Shown one piece after another: positions 27,014-35,767 of a DNA stretch of 64,000 nt. The stretch spans positions 186,001 through 250,000 of the forward strand of contig WGNF01000006.1 in the NCBI GenBank assembly GCA_016124615.1, read 5' to 3'. Position 1 is the stretch's first letter. Each line of letters begins with the position of its first letter. The position numbers and the translations under genes were made by a program. This DNA is from Paracoccaceae bacterium (GTDB taxonomy: Bacteria; Pseudomonadota; Alphaproteobacteria; Rhodobacterales; Rhodobacteraceae). The notes below the pieces were generated by a model. It saw only the letters and a list, made by a program, of their open reading frames with translations, searched no databases and had not been told where the DNA came from.

Positions 27014-29379
27014 GTCCGGTCCCAGTGGAAACGAAGGCGTTGCACCTCTTCGGCATTGGGGCCGATCATCAGATCGAACGCGCCCGGTTCGCGCGCCATC
27101 GTGTAGTCGGTCAGCCGGTCGCCGACCGGGTAGCGCAGCGCGTCGGGGGTGAGGACGAAGCTGAGCGTGCGGGCCTCGCCGGGCGCAAGTTCAACCCGCT
27201 GGAACCCGATCAACTGGCGCCGCGGGCGCGAGGTGAGGCCGACGAGGTCGTGCAGATAGACCTGCGCCACCTCGACCCCGGCGCGGGCGCCGGTGTTGGT
27301 GATTTCCACCGTCACCGTCAACGTCTCATCGCCCTTCAGCGCGGTGGTGCTGGGGGCCAGCGGGCCGTAGGTGAAGCTGGTGTAGGTCAGGCCGAACCCG
27401 GCCGGGAACAGTGGCGTATGCGGGCCTTCAAGGATGCAGGCGGTGGTGAACTTGCGAAAGACGTGGCGGCCGTGGGCGTCAACCTCGGTATCGCCCGCCA
27501 CATCGACGCCGGCGCCCCAGATCGGGCGGCCGGTGGGCAGGTCTTCGGTGCGGTAGGGCAGTTGGCCGACGTTGCGCGGTAGCGCCTGGCTGAGGCGACC
27601 GGAAGGCGCCACGGCGCCGAAGATGACGTCGGCCAGCGCGTTCCCGGCCTCGTTGCCGGGGTGGCCGGTCCAGATCAGCGCATCGACCCGCGCGGCCTCA
27701 TGCGTCAGGGCCAGCGGGCGACCCGCCATCGCGATCAGGATCAGCGGCGTATTGGTGGCCTGCGCATGCGCGGCGATGGCGTCGAACAGCGGGCGCTGGT
27801 CGGGCGGCAAGGTAATGTCGGCGCGGGTAGAGGATTCGCCCGCATGTTCCTTCGCCTCGCCCAGGCACAACAGGATCGCGTCGGCCCGCCGCACCACCGC
27901 CAGCGCCTCTTGCAGCATCGTGGCCGGGCTGTGCGGGCCGATCACCACCGAGGGCATGAAGGTGTTGTGCATGTTCAGCCGCGCGGCCTGGCTGGGGTCG
28001 TTGACGATGTTGCAGCCCTTGGCGTGCAGGATCGTGGCGCCCTTTCCGACGGCGTTCTGCAGCCCTTCGAGGATGGTGACCGAGTGATCGGGCTCGACGT
28101 CGATGGCCCATGTGCCCTGCATGTCGATGCGGTCCTGCGCCAGCGGGCCGATCACGGCGAGGGTTCCTGCAGGCTTCAGCGGCAGCACGCCGCGATCGTT
28201 TTTCAGCAGCACCAGCGATTTCGCCGCCGCCTCGCGCACCAGCGCCCGGTTTTCGCGGGTGTAGGTGACGGCGTCGCGCAGCGCCTCGCTCATGCCGATA
28301 TAGGGGTCGTGGAACAGGCCCAGCCGCCATTTCGCCACCAGCACGTCGCGGCTGCGTTCGGTGATCTCGGCCTCGGTCACCGGGCCATAGCGGAAGGCGC
28401 CATCGGGGTGGGTATAGGCGTCCGGGTTCGCGATGCCGTCGGCGACAAGGTCGGGCAGGTGGCGCAGGAAGGCCTGGCTGACAAGGTCGACATGCACCCC
28501 GGCCTTGAAGGCGAGGTAGGCGGCCTCGCGCGAGGTGGCGGCGACGCCGTGGTGCAGCAGTTCGGGGTCGATGGCGGTGAAGTCGGTGACGATGATGCCG
28601 GTGAAGCCCAGCCGCTTGCGCAGCACCTCTTGCAGCAGCACGCGATGCGCGGTCACCGGAATGTCGTTGATCGTGTTGAAGGCGACCATGACGGCGCCCG
28701 CCCCGGCTGCGATCCCGGCGCGGAACGGTTCCATGATACGGGCCAGCGTGGCCACGCTGGCCTCGACGCTGGCATAGTCGCGCCCCGCGCGCGCCAGCCC
28801 GTAGCCCATGAAGTGCTTCAGCGTCGCCATGAAGCGGTCGGGCCGCGCCATGTCGCCGTCTTCGCCCTGATAGGCGCGCACGATGGTTTCAGCGATGCGG
28901 GCGCCCAGAAAGGGAAACTCGCCATTGCCTTCGGCGATGCGGCCCCAGCGGGCATCGTGGCAGATGTCGAGCATCGGCGCCCAGTTGATGTTGATGCCGT
29001 CGGCGCGGGCCTCGCGGGCCGTCATCTCGTTGATGCGGCGGATCAGGTCGAGATCCCAGGAACACGACAGCGCCAGCGGGATCGGCCCGCCGGTCTTGTA
29101 GCGCTGGATGCAGTCCTTGCCGAACAACAGCGGGATGCCGTTCGGCCCCGCTTCGACCGCGATACGTTGCAACTCGCGCCGGTCGCCGACCGTGGCCCCG
29201 GCCGAGATGCCGCACAACTCGCCACGCCGGATCATCACCGGCGTGTCGACCGCCTCGCTGACGCCGGTCGTGTCGACCCCCGAGCCCGAGGGGTAGTTGA
29301 GTTGACCCACCTTTTCTTTCAGCGACATGCGCGCCAGCAGCGCGTCGAGGAAGGCGGTCATCTCAGGCGGGGTCGTCAT
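27010..29379 (-). CDS. Glycoside hydrolase family 3 beta-glucosidase
   Basis: A 789-residue GH3 enzyme (BglX-like). KHFMGYG (Lys188-His189) lies in the barrel domain, the catalytic nucleophile is Asp266 in GIIVTDFTAI, the second domain begins near SLVLLKNDRGVLPLK, and a fibronectin-III-like C-terminal domain ends the protein. It lacks a signal peptide and is therefore likely cytosolic. It overlaps the upstream ABC gene by 17 nt and the GH144 gene by 4 nt. In this context it may split sophoro-oligosaccharides (beta-1,2) to glucose after GH144 action; specificity within GH3 cannot be read from the sequence. Confidence 0.92.
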   Translation of the reverse strand: MTTPPEMTAFLDALLARMSLKEKVGQLNYPSGSGVDTTGVSEAVDTPVMIRRGELCGISAGATVGDRRELQRIAVEAGPNGIPLLFGKDCIQRYKTGGPIPLALSCSWDLDLIRRINEMTAREARADGININWAPMLDICHDARWGRIAEGNGEFPFLGARIAETIVRAYQGEDGDMARPDRFMATLKHFMGYGLARAGRDYASVEASVATLARIMEPFRAGIAAGAGAVMVAFNTINDIPVTAHRVLLQEVLRKRLGFTGIIVTDFTAIDPELLHHGVAATSREAAYLAFKAGVHVDLVSQAFLRHLPDLVADGIANPDAYTHPDGAFRYGPVTEAEITERSRDVLVAKWRLGLFHDPYIGMSEALRDAVTYTRENRALVREAAAKSLVLLKNDRGVLPLKPAGTLAVIGPLAQDRIDMQGTWAIDVEPDHSVTILEGLQNAVGKGATILHAKGCNIVNDPSQAARLNMHNTFMPSVVIGPHSPATMLQEALAVVRRADAILLCLGEAKEHAGESSTRADITLPPDQRPLFDAIAAHAQATNTPLILIAMAGRPLALTHEAARVDALIWTGHPGNEAGNALADVIFGAVAPSGRLSQALPRNVGQLPYRTEDLPTGRPIWGAGVDVAGDTEVDAHGRHVFRKFTTACILEGPHTPLFPAGFGLTYTSFTYGPLAPSTTALKGDETLTVTVEITNTGARAGVEVAQVYLHDLVGLTSRPRRQLIGFQRVELAPGEARTLSFVLTPDALRYPVGDRLTDYTMAREPGAFDLMIGPNAEEVQRLRFHWDRT

Positions 29380-31327
29380 GCGGGGCGTGCTCCGGGTGGC
29401 GGGTCAGGGTGGTCAGCGTGGTGGTCTCGGTGGCCGAAGGCGACAGGTGCAGCCGCGCCCCGGCGTGGAAGCGGCGAACAGAGATCAGGCCGTCGTCAAT
29501 CTCGGCCACGAATTGATAGACCGGGGCGCCCGAGGCGTGGAAGGGCATCGCCCGATTGTGAATGCTGCTGATCACCGTCGTCGTCGGGCAGTGTCGTTTC
29601 AGCACGTCATAGAACTCTGTCTGCGCGCCGGGGTCGAGCCCGGCGGTGACTTCGTCAAGCAGCGCGACCTCGGGGCGCAGCAGCAAAAGCTGCGCCAGGA
29701 TCAGCCGTTTCTTCTGGCCGCCCGACAGCGCGCGGTCCCACGGGCGGCCGTGGCAGTTCTTTTCATGCAGGCAGCGCAGGAATTCGGGAAAGCCAAGCCC
29801 GGTTTCGGCCAGCACGGCGGCGATGTCGGTATCGGCGAAGTCTTCCTCATCCTCGGGCCCGGCGACCAGTTGCTTCAGCGTGGTGTCGGGGATGCGCATC
29901 GCCTGCGCGGCATAGAAGGGCTTGCGGCCGGGCGGCAGGAACACCTCGGCGCGGCCATAATCCTCTTGCCCCATCAGCGCGTTGAGGAAAGAGGTCTTGC
30001 CGCCGCCCGAGGTGCCGACCAGCGCCGTCCAGGTGCCGGCGGGAAAGTGCAGATCAGCCGGGGCGCGCAGGAAGGGCTGCGCGGTCAGACCCTCGTGCAT
30101 CAATTCCAGGCCGCGCACCCGGATGCCCTGGCTTGGCGGGTGCAGCCGATAGGTGAAGTCGTGGATGCCGGTCGCCTGAAAATAGGCGCGGGTGTCCTGC
30201 ACCTTCTCGACCTCCTGGGCGTATTCGTTGACGCGCTCGACATCGGCCTTCAGCGCGGCCAGCGCGGGCGTCACGTCGATCAGCCAGGAAAAGCCGTTGG
30301 TCAACTGGCCGACCAGCGCCGCCGTGGTGATGTAGGTCTGAAAGTCGATCGCGCCCTGCGCATAGGCGGGCAGCGCCAGCACCGAGGCGACCACCTGAAA
30401 CGACACCATCGTGTAGAAGTCGTGCAGGCCCATGAACCCGGCCTGCAACACGTTGTTGCGGTGCCAGACGTGGTCGATATCGGCGTACAGGGTGCGGTTC
30501 ACCTTCTTCTGCACCCGTTCGCCCGCCGTTGCCGTGATCTGGCCCGCGCGGCGGAACATGGTGTTCAACTCGCTGCGAAAGGCGCCCTCGGCCTCCATGA
30601 AGGTCTTGTTGACGCCGCGCATCACGTTGCCGATGCGCGCAAAGCCCCAGGTGCACAGCACCGCGAAGGGCACGATGACCCCCAGCGTCAGCACGAAGCT
30701 GGCATCGGTGCCAAGCGCGGGCAGTTGCGATACCGGGGTCGAGATCTGCCACAGCTTGCGCGACACTTCCCAGGCGCTGGTCAGCACGGTCAGCACCCCC
30801 ATCGCCAGCCCGATTGCGTTGCCCGTCAGCGTCTTGAGGCATTCCTGCTGACGCTGGTCGAGGCTGTCGAGGGTCGGGTTGGACTGGATCTTGAGGATCG
30901 TGTGCCCCTCGCCCAGCGTCGCCTCGGTGAACTGCGCATTCAGCCAGGCGCGCCATTTGCGCTGCAGCGTCTGCGAGAAATAGTGCCGCGTCGCGACGGT
31001 CAGAACGCTGAGCGTGACCATCGCGACCAACGCAAGGGCGGCGGTTTCGAACCGGCCGAGCGGGTCGAGGTTGCCCGGCGTCTGATAGGTCGCCTTGGCG
31101 TTTTCAAACGCCCCCGCGGCCTCGGCGATCCAGATGCCGACCTTGCTGACAAACCAGCTCAACCCCGCGATCAGGATCGCCAGTGTCCAGGCCTCGGTAC
31201 GGTTTTGGGACCGCCAGAAAGCGGTCAGCAGCCCCCAAAAGCTGCGCATGTTTCCGACCGGTGTCCGTGGCGCCTCCTCGCGCGGCGGGACGGGGGGAAA
31301 CTGATGGCCGTCTGCGTGCGCATTCAC
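29363..31327 (-). CDS. SbmA/BacA (BclA/YddA)-type fused ABC transporter
   Basis: A 654-residue protein with about 400 residues of SbmA/BacA-like membrane domain (WRAWLNAQFTEATLGEGH; MFRRAGQITATAGER) and a complete ATPase domain: Walker A VGTSGGGKTSFL, signature LSGGQKKRLILAQLL, Walker B VALLDEVTAGLD. GTG 31327 is chosen for its GGGAGGA ribosome site eight bases upstream. It is followed by the GH3 and GH144 genes with overlaps, so it probably imports their substrate or exports a product. Known members import peptides, so a glycan substrate would be new. It differs from its neighbour at 24009 in having canonical catalytic motifs. Confidence 0.87.
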   Translation of the reverse strand: MNAHADGHQFPPVPPREEAPRTPVGNMRSFWGLLTAFWRSQNRTEAWTLAILIAGLSWFVSKVGIWIAEAAGAFENAKATYQTPGNLDPLGRFETAALALVAMVTLSVLTVATRHYFSQTLQRKWRAWLNAQFTEATLGEGHTILKIQSNPTLDSLDQRQQECLKTLTGNAIGLAMGVLTVLTSAWEVSRKLWQISTPVSQLPALGTDASFVLTLGVIVPFAVLCTWGFARIGNVMRGVNKTFMEAEGAFRSELNTMFRRAGQITATAGERVQKKVNRTLYADIDHVWHRNNVLQAGFMGLHDFYTMVSFQVVASVLALPAYAQGAIDFQTYITTAALVGQLTNGFSWLIDVTPALAALKADVERVNEYAQEVEKVQDTRAYFQATGIHDFTYRLHPPSQGIRVRGLELMHEGLTAQPFLRAPADLHFPAGTWTALVGTSGGGKTSFLNALMGQEDYGRAEVFLPPGRKPFYAAQAMRIPDTTLKQLVAGPEDEEDFADTDIAAVLAETGLGFPEFLRCLHEKNCHGRPWDRALSGGQKKRLILAQLLLLRPEVALLDEVTAGLDPGAQTEFYDVLKRHCPTTTVISSIHNRAMPFHASGAPVYQFVAEIDDGLISVRRFHAGARLHLSPSATETTTLTTLTRHPEHAPHDDPA

Positions 31328-31420
31328 CGGAGATTCCTCCCGTTTTTCCTGCGACGTGGTCTTCTGCCTCGAATCCGACTGTAGACCCGTTCAAAGCAAT
31401 TCTGTGGCAAGAAGTCGCGC

Positions 31421-32653
31421 TTACGACGCAGGTTGCGGGCAAGCGTTGCGCGCAAGCATCGTTTGGACGGCGGCGGCAAGGCGGCGCATCGCCGGGCCCT
31501 TGTAGGGAAAGACCCTGGGGTCATCCATGTCATGCACGATCAGCGCCACATCGACCTCGAACACCAGCAGGCGGCCATCGGGCGCCTCGGCGCAATCGAG
31601 CCCGAAATAATCCAGCCCGACACGGTCGGCGAGGGCGGCGAAAGCGGCGGCGTGGCGGGCGGCGAAGTCGGTGTCGAACCGTGCCATCCAGTCGGCCTCG
31701 GCATGGCGTTTGACGGCGCTCGCCGCCATTCCGGCGCTGAGATAGTGGACGATCCAGTCTTCCGACAGCGCGAGGTGGACGGGGTAGGGCCGCCCCTCGA
31801 CCAGAACGACGCGGGCCTTGGCATAGAGCCCGTGTGGCCCGCGATAGTCGATGAAGCGGGTCAGGTAGAACGCCGCCGCCGCGGTGTCGGCAAGGATGTC
31901 GGCAAGGTGGGCGGCGTCGAACACCCGTTCCATTCCGGCCCCGGCGTGGGTGCCGACCGGGCGCAGGATCAGCGGCCAGTGCAGGCCTGGGTGCAGCGTT
32001 TCCGGCGTTGTTCCGGACGCTAGCCGTTCCAGCGCCGCGCGATCGGCCTGGATGGTGGGCGGGCAGAGCAGGCCGGGCGCATCGGCCAGCAGCGCCGCGA
32101 CCCCGTCGCGCGTCAACCGGGCGATGCGGGCGGGGGCGCCGTTCAGCACCGGGCGTGGATAGCGGGCCAGCAGGGGCGCCAGCCGTTCCAGCACGGCGCG
32201 ATGCGGCGGCGCCTCGCCGATGGCCAGCATTGCCGCGTCATGCGGCGGCAGGGCGTCGAGGCTGTCGGTTTCCGCATCGACATAGTGCAGGCGCAGCACG
32301 GCGTCGGAGCCTTCCAGCAGGAAGTCGAGCGGCGTGTTGGCCATGAAATCGCCCGGCGTCACCAGCGCCAGCACCTGCGGCCCGCTGCCATCGCCATGCA
32401 CCACGGTGTAGTCGCGCGTGATCTCCATCGCCTCGGCCAGCAGCGCGCGCGCCGGTTCGGCCAGCCCCTGCGCCTGCAGGATGGTGGCAAGGTCGACCAG
32501 CGCCGCGGCATCCTGCGGGTCCGCCTCCAGCCGGGCGATGCGCCGGGCCGCCTCGGGGCGCAGGTCGCCCTGGGCGAAGGCGATGCGGGCCAGCGCGGCC
32601 AGGCCGGTCAAGTGCGCATCAGACTGCGGGTGTGGCTCAGGCAAGGCTGGCAT
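31421..32653 (-). CDS. TPR-like / ATP-grasp (RimK-type) protein
   Basis: A 410-residue protein. Residues 1-100 look like tetratricopeptide helices (ARRIARLEADPQDAAALVDLA). From about residue 180, RimK/glutathione-synthase-type ATP-grasp features appear: NGAPARIARLTRDGVAALL, LILRPVGTHAGAGM, YAKARVVLVEGR and the metal-binding LLVFEVDVALIVHDMD. Such enzymes form C-N bonds between a carboxylate and an amine using ATP. The start (ATG 32653) overlaps the decarboxylase stop by 17 nt; the longer frame is a shadow of that gene. The product is unknown; the pairing with an amine-forming decarboxylase is suggestive. Confidence 0.75.
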   Translation of the reverse strand: MPALPEPHPQSDAHLTGLAALARIAFAQGDLRPEAARRIARLEADPQDAAALVDLATILQAQGLAEPARALLAEAMEITRDYTVVHGDGSGPQVLALVTPGDFMANTPLDFLLEGSDAVLRLHYVDAETDSLDALPPHDAAMLAIGEAPPHRAVLERLAPLLARYPRPVLNGAPARIARLTRDGVAALLADAPGLLCPPTIQADRAALERLASGTTPETLHPGLHWPLILRPVGTHAGAGMERVFDAAHLADILADTAAAAFYLTRFIDYRGPHGLYAKARVVLVEGRPYPVHLALSEDWIVHYLSAGMAASAVKRHAEADWMARFDTDFAARHAAAFAALADRVGLDYFGLDCAEAPDGRLLVFEVDVALIVHDMDDPRVFPYKGPAMRRLAAAVQTMLARNACPQPAS

Positions 32654-34079
32654 CCAGCCGCAGCACGCCGTCCACGAGGGCGTCGATGTCGGCGGCCGTG
32701 GTGCGGTGATTGACGATGGCGGCGCGGATGGCCGGCACGCCGCCGATGCGGGTGACCGAGGGCGCCACACGCCCTTCCAGGTGCAGCGCCTCGACGATGC
32801 GGGCGCTGCGGCTGCCGTCGCTATCGCCCGCAGGCCGGAAGCAGACCACGTTCAGCGCCACCTGCCCGATCAGTTGCAACCCCGGTTCGGCGGTGATGCG
32901 GTCGGCGAGGCGGGTGGCCAGGGCGCAGGTACCCTCGATCATCGCGCCGAGGGCGTCGAGCCCGTAGGTCTTCAGCGTGAACCACGTCTTCAGCGCGCGA
33001 AAGCCGCGCGACAGGTCCGGGCCGGTGTCGCAGGGCCACCAGTCGCCGCCCGCCAGCCCGGTGGCGGCGCGGGTCAGGTAGGCGTTGTCGGCGGCGAAGG
33101 TGGCGCGTTGCCAGCCGCCGTCGCGCACCAGCAGGTAGCCCGCGTCATAGGGCACCTGCGCCCATTTGTGGAAATCGAACGCCAGGCTGTCGGCGCGGGC
33201 GATGCCGTCGAACAGCGGCGCGAGGCGCGGCGATAGGCGGGCGAAGGCCCCCAGCGCGCCATCGACGTGGAAATGCACGCCTTGCGCCGCGGCCCGGTCG
33301 GCCAGCGCGGCCAGATCGTCGATTGCGCCGCTGTTCACCGTGCCCGCCGTGCCGACCAGCAGGAAGGGCCGCGCGCCCGCCGCGCGGTCGGCGGCGATGG
33401 CGGCGTCGAGCGCGGCAAGCTCGATCCGGCCCGCTGCATCGACCGGGATCAGCCGCAGCGCCGCACGCCCCAGCCCCGCCATCTCGAACGCGCGCGGCAC
33501 GCAGCCATGCACCTCTGCCGAGGCATAGGCGGTCAGCGGCGCCGCGCCAAGGCCCTGTTCGCGCACCGCGGGGCCAAGGGCACGGGTGCGGGCGATAAGC
33601 ACGGCGAGGAAATTCGCCTGGCTCGCCCCGGTCAGGAAAATCCCGTCGGCCGTTTCCGGAAAGCCGTAAAGGTCGCGCATCCAGGCCGTGATCTGGCGTT
33701 CCACCGCCAGCGCCATGTGATCGCGCCCACCGCAGTTGGCGTTGAAGCCCGCCGCCAGCATCTCGGCCAGCATCCCTACCGGGGTGCCGCCGCCCTGCAC
33801 CCAGCCCATGAAGCCGGGATGGGTGTTGCCTGCACCGTAAGGCAGCACATTGGTCAGGAAATCGCGGTGCACCTGATCCAGCGGGCTCGGCCCCTGCGGC
33901 AGCGGCGCCGCAAAAGCCGCGCGGGCCGCGGGCGGGGCGGGTTGCCAGAGCGGCAGATCGCGCCGGTGTTCCAGATGATCCAGCATGTCGTCGAGCATCC
34001 GGTGCGCCTGCGCGCGCAGCCCCGCCCAATCGGCCGGGTCGAGCGTGCCGCCCCCGTGCCCTGCACCCTGTTCCGACAT
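32637..34079 (-). CDS. PLP-dependent group II (aromatic/diaminobutyrate-type) amino acid decarboxylase
   Basis: A 480-residue member of the AADC/DDC/glutamate-decarboxylase superfamily. It has GNTHPGFMGWVQGGG near the N-terminus, the HVDGALGAFARLSP block with the PLP aspartate, and the Schiff-base lysine in SLAFDFHKWAQVPYDAG. ATG 34079 is preferred over 34085 because the GGAAGG ribosome site abuts the latter. It is the first gene of a minus-strand run with the ATP-grasp gene, then the ABC and glycosidase genes. The amine product could be the substrate of the ATP-grasp ligase. The amino acid used is unknown. Confidence 0.88.
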   Translation of the reverse strand: MSEQGAGHGGGTLDPADWAGLRAQAHRMLDDMLDHLEHRRDLPLWQPAPPAARAAFAAPLPQGPSPLDQVHRDFLTNVLPYGAGNTHPGFMGWVQGGGTPVGMLAEMLAAGFNANCGGRDHMALAVERQITAWMRDLYGFPETADGIFLTGASQANFLAVLIARTRALGPAVREQGLGAAPLTAYASAEVHGCVPRAFEMAGLGRAALRLIPVDAAGRIELAALDAAIAADRAAGARPFLLVGTAGTVNSGAIDDLAALADRAAAQGVHFHVDGALGAFARLSPRLAPLFDGIARADSLAFDFHKWAQVPYDAGYLLVRDGGWQRATFAADNAYLTRAATGLAGGDWWPCDTGPDLSRGFRALKTWFTLKTYGLDALGAMIEGTCALATRLADRITAEPGLQLIGQVALNVVCFRPAGDSDGSRSARIVEALHLEGRVAPSVTRIGGVPAIRAAIVNHRTTAADIDALVDGVLRLDASLA

Positions 34080-34155
34080 GGTCATCCTTCCGGCCGAATC
34101 CGTCGCCGCAGGCATAAGACGACAGAAGTCTTGCGTCTTGGCTAAAATTTGGGGC

Positions 34156-34476
34156 TCAAAGCCCCAGCGCCCGCCGCAGCGCCGCATTGGCCCGCGTCTG
34201 CCAACCCTTGCCATCCGCCTTCAGCCGCGCCAGCACGTCGGGGTCGAGGTACAGCGTCACCCGCTGCTTCTTCGCCGCCTCGGGCAGCGGCGGGCGGCCC
34301 CGGATGATCCGCTCCAGTTCCGGGAAGGCCGACAGGGGCTTGGCGCGGGCAAAGAAGTCGTCGTCCAGTTCCATCGTGTCTGGGTCTTCGGCGATGCCGC
34401 GATTGATCTCGGCATCCTCCTCGGGCGAGGGCAGGTGCACGGCCTTGCCGCTTCGCGGGTCTGTCATCTGAGCCAT
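34156..34476 (-). CDS. brnA: BrnA-family antitoxin
   Basis: A 106-residue antitoxin with the C-terminal ribbon-helix-helix segment QRVTLYLDPDVLARLKADGKGW typical of BrnA (about residues 70-91), preceded by an acidic middle region that would hold the toxin. BrnA binds DNA and represses the operon. ATG 34476 overlaps the toxin gene stop by 13 nt; a second Met at 34467 is possible. A long in-frame upstream extension is a shadow of brnT. Confidence 0.85.
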   Translation of the reverse strand: MAQMTDPRSGKAVHLPSPEEDAEINRGIAEDPDTMELDDDFFARAKPLSAFPELERIIRGRPPLPEAAKKQRVTLYLDPDVLARLKADGKGWQTRANAALRRALGL

Positions 34477-34724
34477 CGGGCCACCTCCCTGCTGTTCGCC
34501 TTGCGCAGGCTGATCACGCGGGTCACACCCCCGCGCCGGGTGAAGATGAGGATGTGCAGCCTGTCGCCGATCAACCCCGTCGCGATCAGCCGCGCCTCGC
34601 CATAGTCGCGGCGCCGGTCGGGCTCCACCACGGCCGAGGCCCAGTCGAACCGCGCGACGGCGGCGAAGTCGACGCCGTGCTTGGCGGCGTTGCGGCGGCG
34701 TTTGTCCTCGTCCCAGTCCCACAT
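34464..34724 (-). CDS. brnT: BrnT-family ribonuclease toxin
   Basis: An 86-residue BrnT toxin: WDEDKRRRNAAKHGVDFAAV at the start, then RLIATGLIGDRLHILIFTRRG and VISLRKANSREVARW, matching the RelE-like fold with its conserved Arg/Lys. BrnT is an RNase neutralised by BrnA. The gene order brnT-brnA and the overlap are as in known operons. A perfect 12-bp palindrome sits just upstream of the start. Confidence 0.88.
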   Translation of the reverse strand: MWDWDEDKRRRNAAKHGVDFAAVARFDWASAVVEPDRRRDYGEARLIATGLIGDRLHILIFTRRGGVTRVISLRKANSREVARWLR

Positions 34725-34725
34725 T

Positions 34726-34737
34726 TATATGCATATA
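34726..34737. promoter_or_regulatory. Palindrome at the brnTA promoter
   Basis: TATATGCATATA is a perfect 12-bp palindrome ending 2 nt before the brnT start codon. It may be the autoregulatory operator bound by BrnA (ribbon-helix-helix proteins bind short AT-rich palindromes) and may overlap the promoter -10 region. Confidence 0.5.
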
Positions 34738-34834
34738 TTAAGTGGCGGTGCAAGGGGGAGGGTAGGGCAGGGAGGGTTAACGGGGGGTTAGGGAGGAGCC
34801 AAGTTGGGGAGAAGTGCCAGGCTTCCCTTGAAGT

Positions 34835-35758
34835 CTAGAGGATAGATGCCTCGGCCTTAGCAAGGAAGACAATTGTAGATGCCGTCATATTTAACATGTA
34901 AGAAACCAAGTGATCGGGTACTGCTGTCGGCAAAGCTCCTTGACCGTGGCCGCTAATTTTATTTCTTCCGGTGGGCACCGAAGATTCCAACGACGTTCTC
35001 AGCGCGTTAAAGTGAGATTGCCAAAAGTCGGGGATGAGCTTATTGTCAAAAGCGACCGAAATTAAGTCTTTTGCGGTTGCTTTTGCATTGTATTGCCACC
35101 CTCTCTTTCCGCAGATTGCTTTTAGGGTGCTCTCCAATGATTTGAGGCAGTCATTGAGAACTTCCTTGGCCTTGCCCGTTCGATAGTGCTCGAAGGCAGA
35201 AAGAAATTCTTCACGGGCCCCAGAATAGATGTCTCCCGAAAGGAGACGTAAGGCGGGTTTGATGATTTCTTCGTGAGTGTATTCAGTATCTACCCGTAGC
35301 AGCGTCCGTTCTTCAAATCGGTAGCCAACCGAGTGCTCTCTGAAACGCACATTTAGCTCAATCAGAGTCTCATCGGCGATCGTGGATTGCCGATCACCCC
35401 AATCCCTGCAAACCGAATCAATGGCGCGAAACGATAGTTCAATTATATCAAGCAATCTGTCGATGTTGTTGGTAGTGAGGAAGAGCTGGCGAAGCTCAGA
35501 TCTGAAATCGCTTGCTGCACTGCTGAGCTGGTGCACGCCATATTCGCGACGAAGTATAGTTACAATCTCTCTATACACTCCTCGCGTATCACCCATGTCA
35601 TATTGATTGTGATACGCTGCTTCATTCCCAATTGCATCATCCCACATTTGAACAATTTGGACGCGCAGCGGTTCCGGTATTTCATCATAGATAAATACGT
35701 CTGAGGCTTTCTCGATCTGCCTTTTCCGACGCTTTGAGTAAAGATCAAATACAGGCAA
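34835..35758 (-). CDS. STM4504/CBY_0614 family protein (AbiJ-like abortive infection domain)
   Basis: A 307-residue protein whose start VFDLYSKRRKRQ and following EPLRVQIVQMWDDAIG match the STM4504/CBY_0614 family, which carries an AbiJ N-terminal domain linked to abortive-infection proteins. The middle and C-terminal parts (SLESTLKAICGKRGW; LRTSLESSVPTGRNKISGHGQG) resemble HEPN-like helical domains. The start is TTG 35758 with GAGGG upstream; no in-frame ATG fits. It lies 9 nt downstream of parE on the same strand and is clearly more AT-rich than its neighbours, consistent with acquisition. The biochemical activity is not known. Confidence 0.75.
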   Translation of the reverse strand: MPVFDLYSKRRKRQIEKASDVFIYDEIPEPLRVQIVQMWDDAIGNEAAYHNQYDMGDTRGVYREIVTILRREYGVHQLSSAASDFRSELRQLFLTTNNIDRLLDIIELSFRAIDSVCRDWGDRQSTIADETLIELNVRFREHSVGYRFEERTLLRVDTEYTHEEIIKPALRLLSGDIYSGAREEFLSAFEHYRTGKAKEVLNDCLKSLESTLKAICGKRGWQYNAKATAKDLISVAFDNKLIPDFWQSHFNALRTSLESSVPTGRNKISGHGQGALPTAVPDHLVSYMLNMTASTIVFLAKAEASIL

Positions 35759-35767
35759 TTTTATCCC

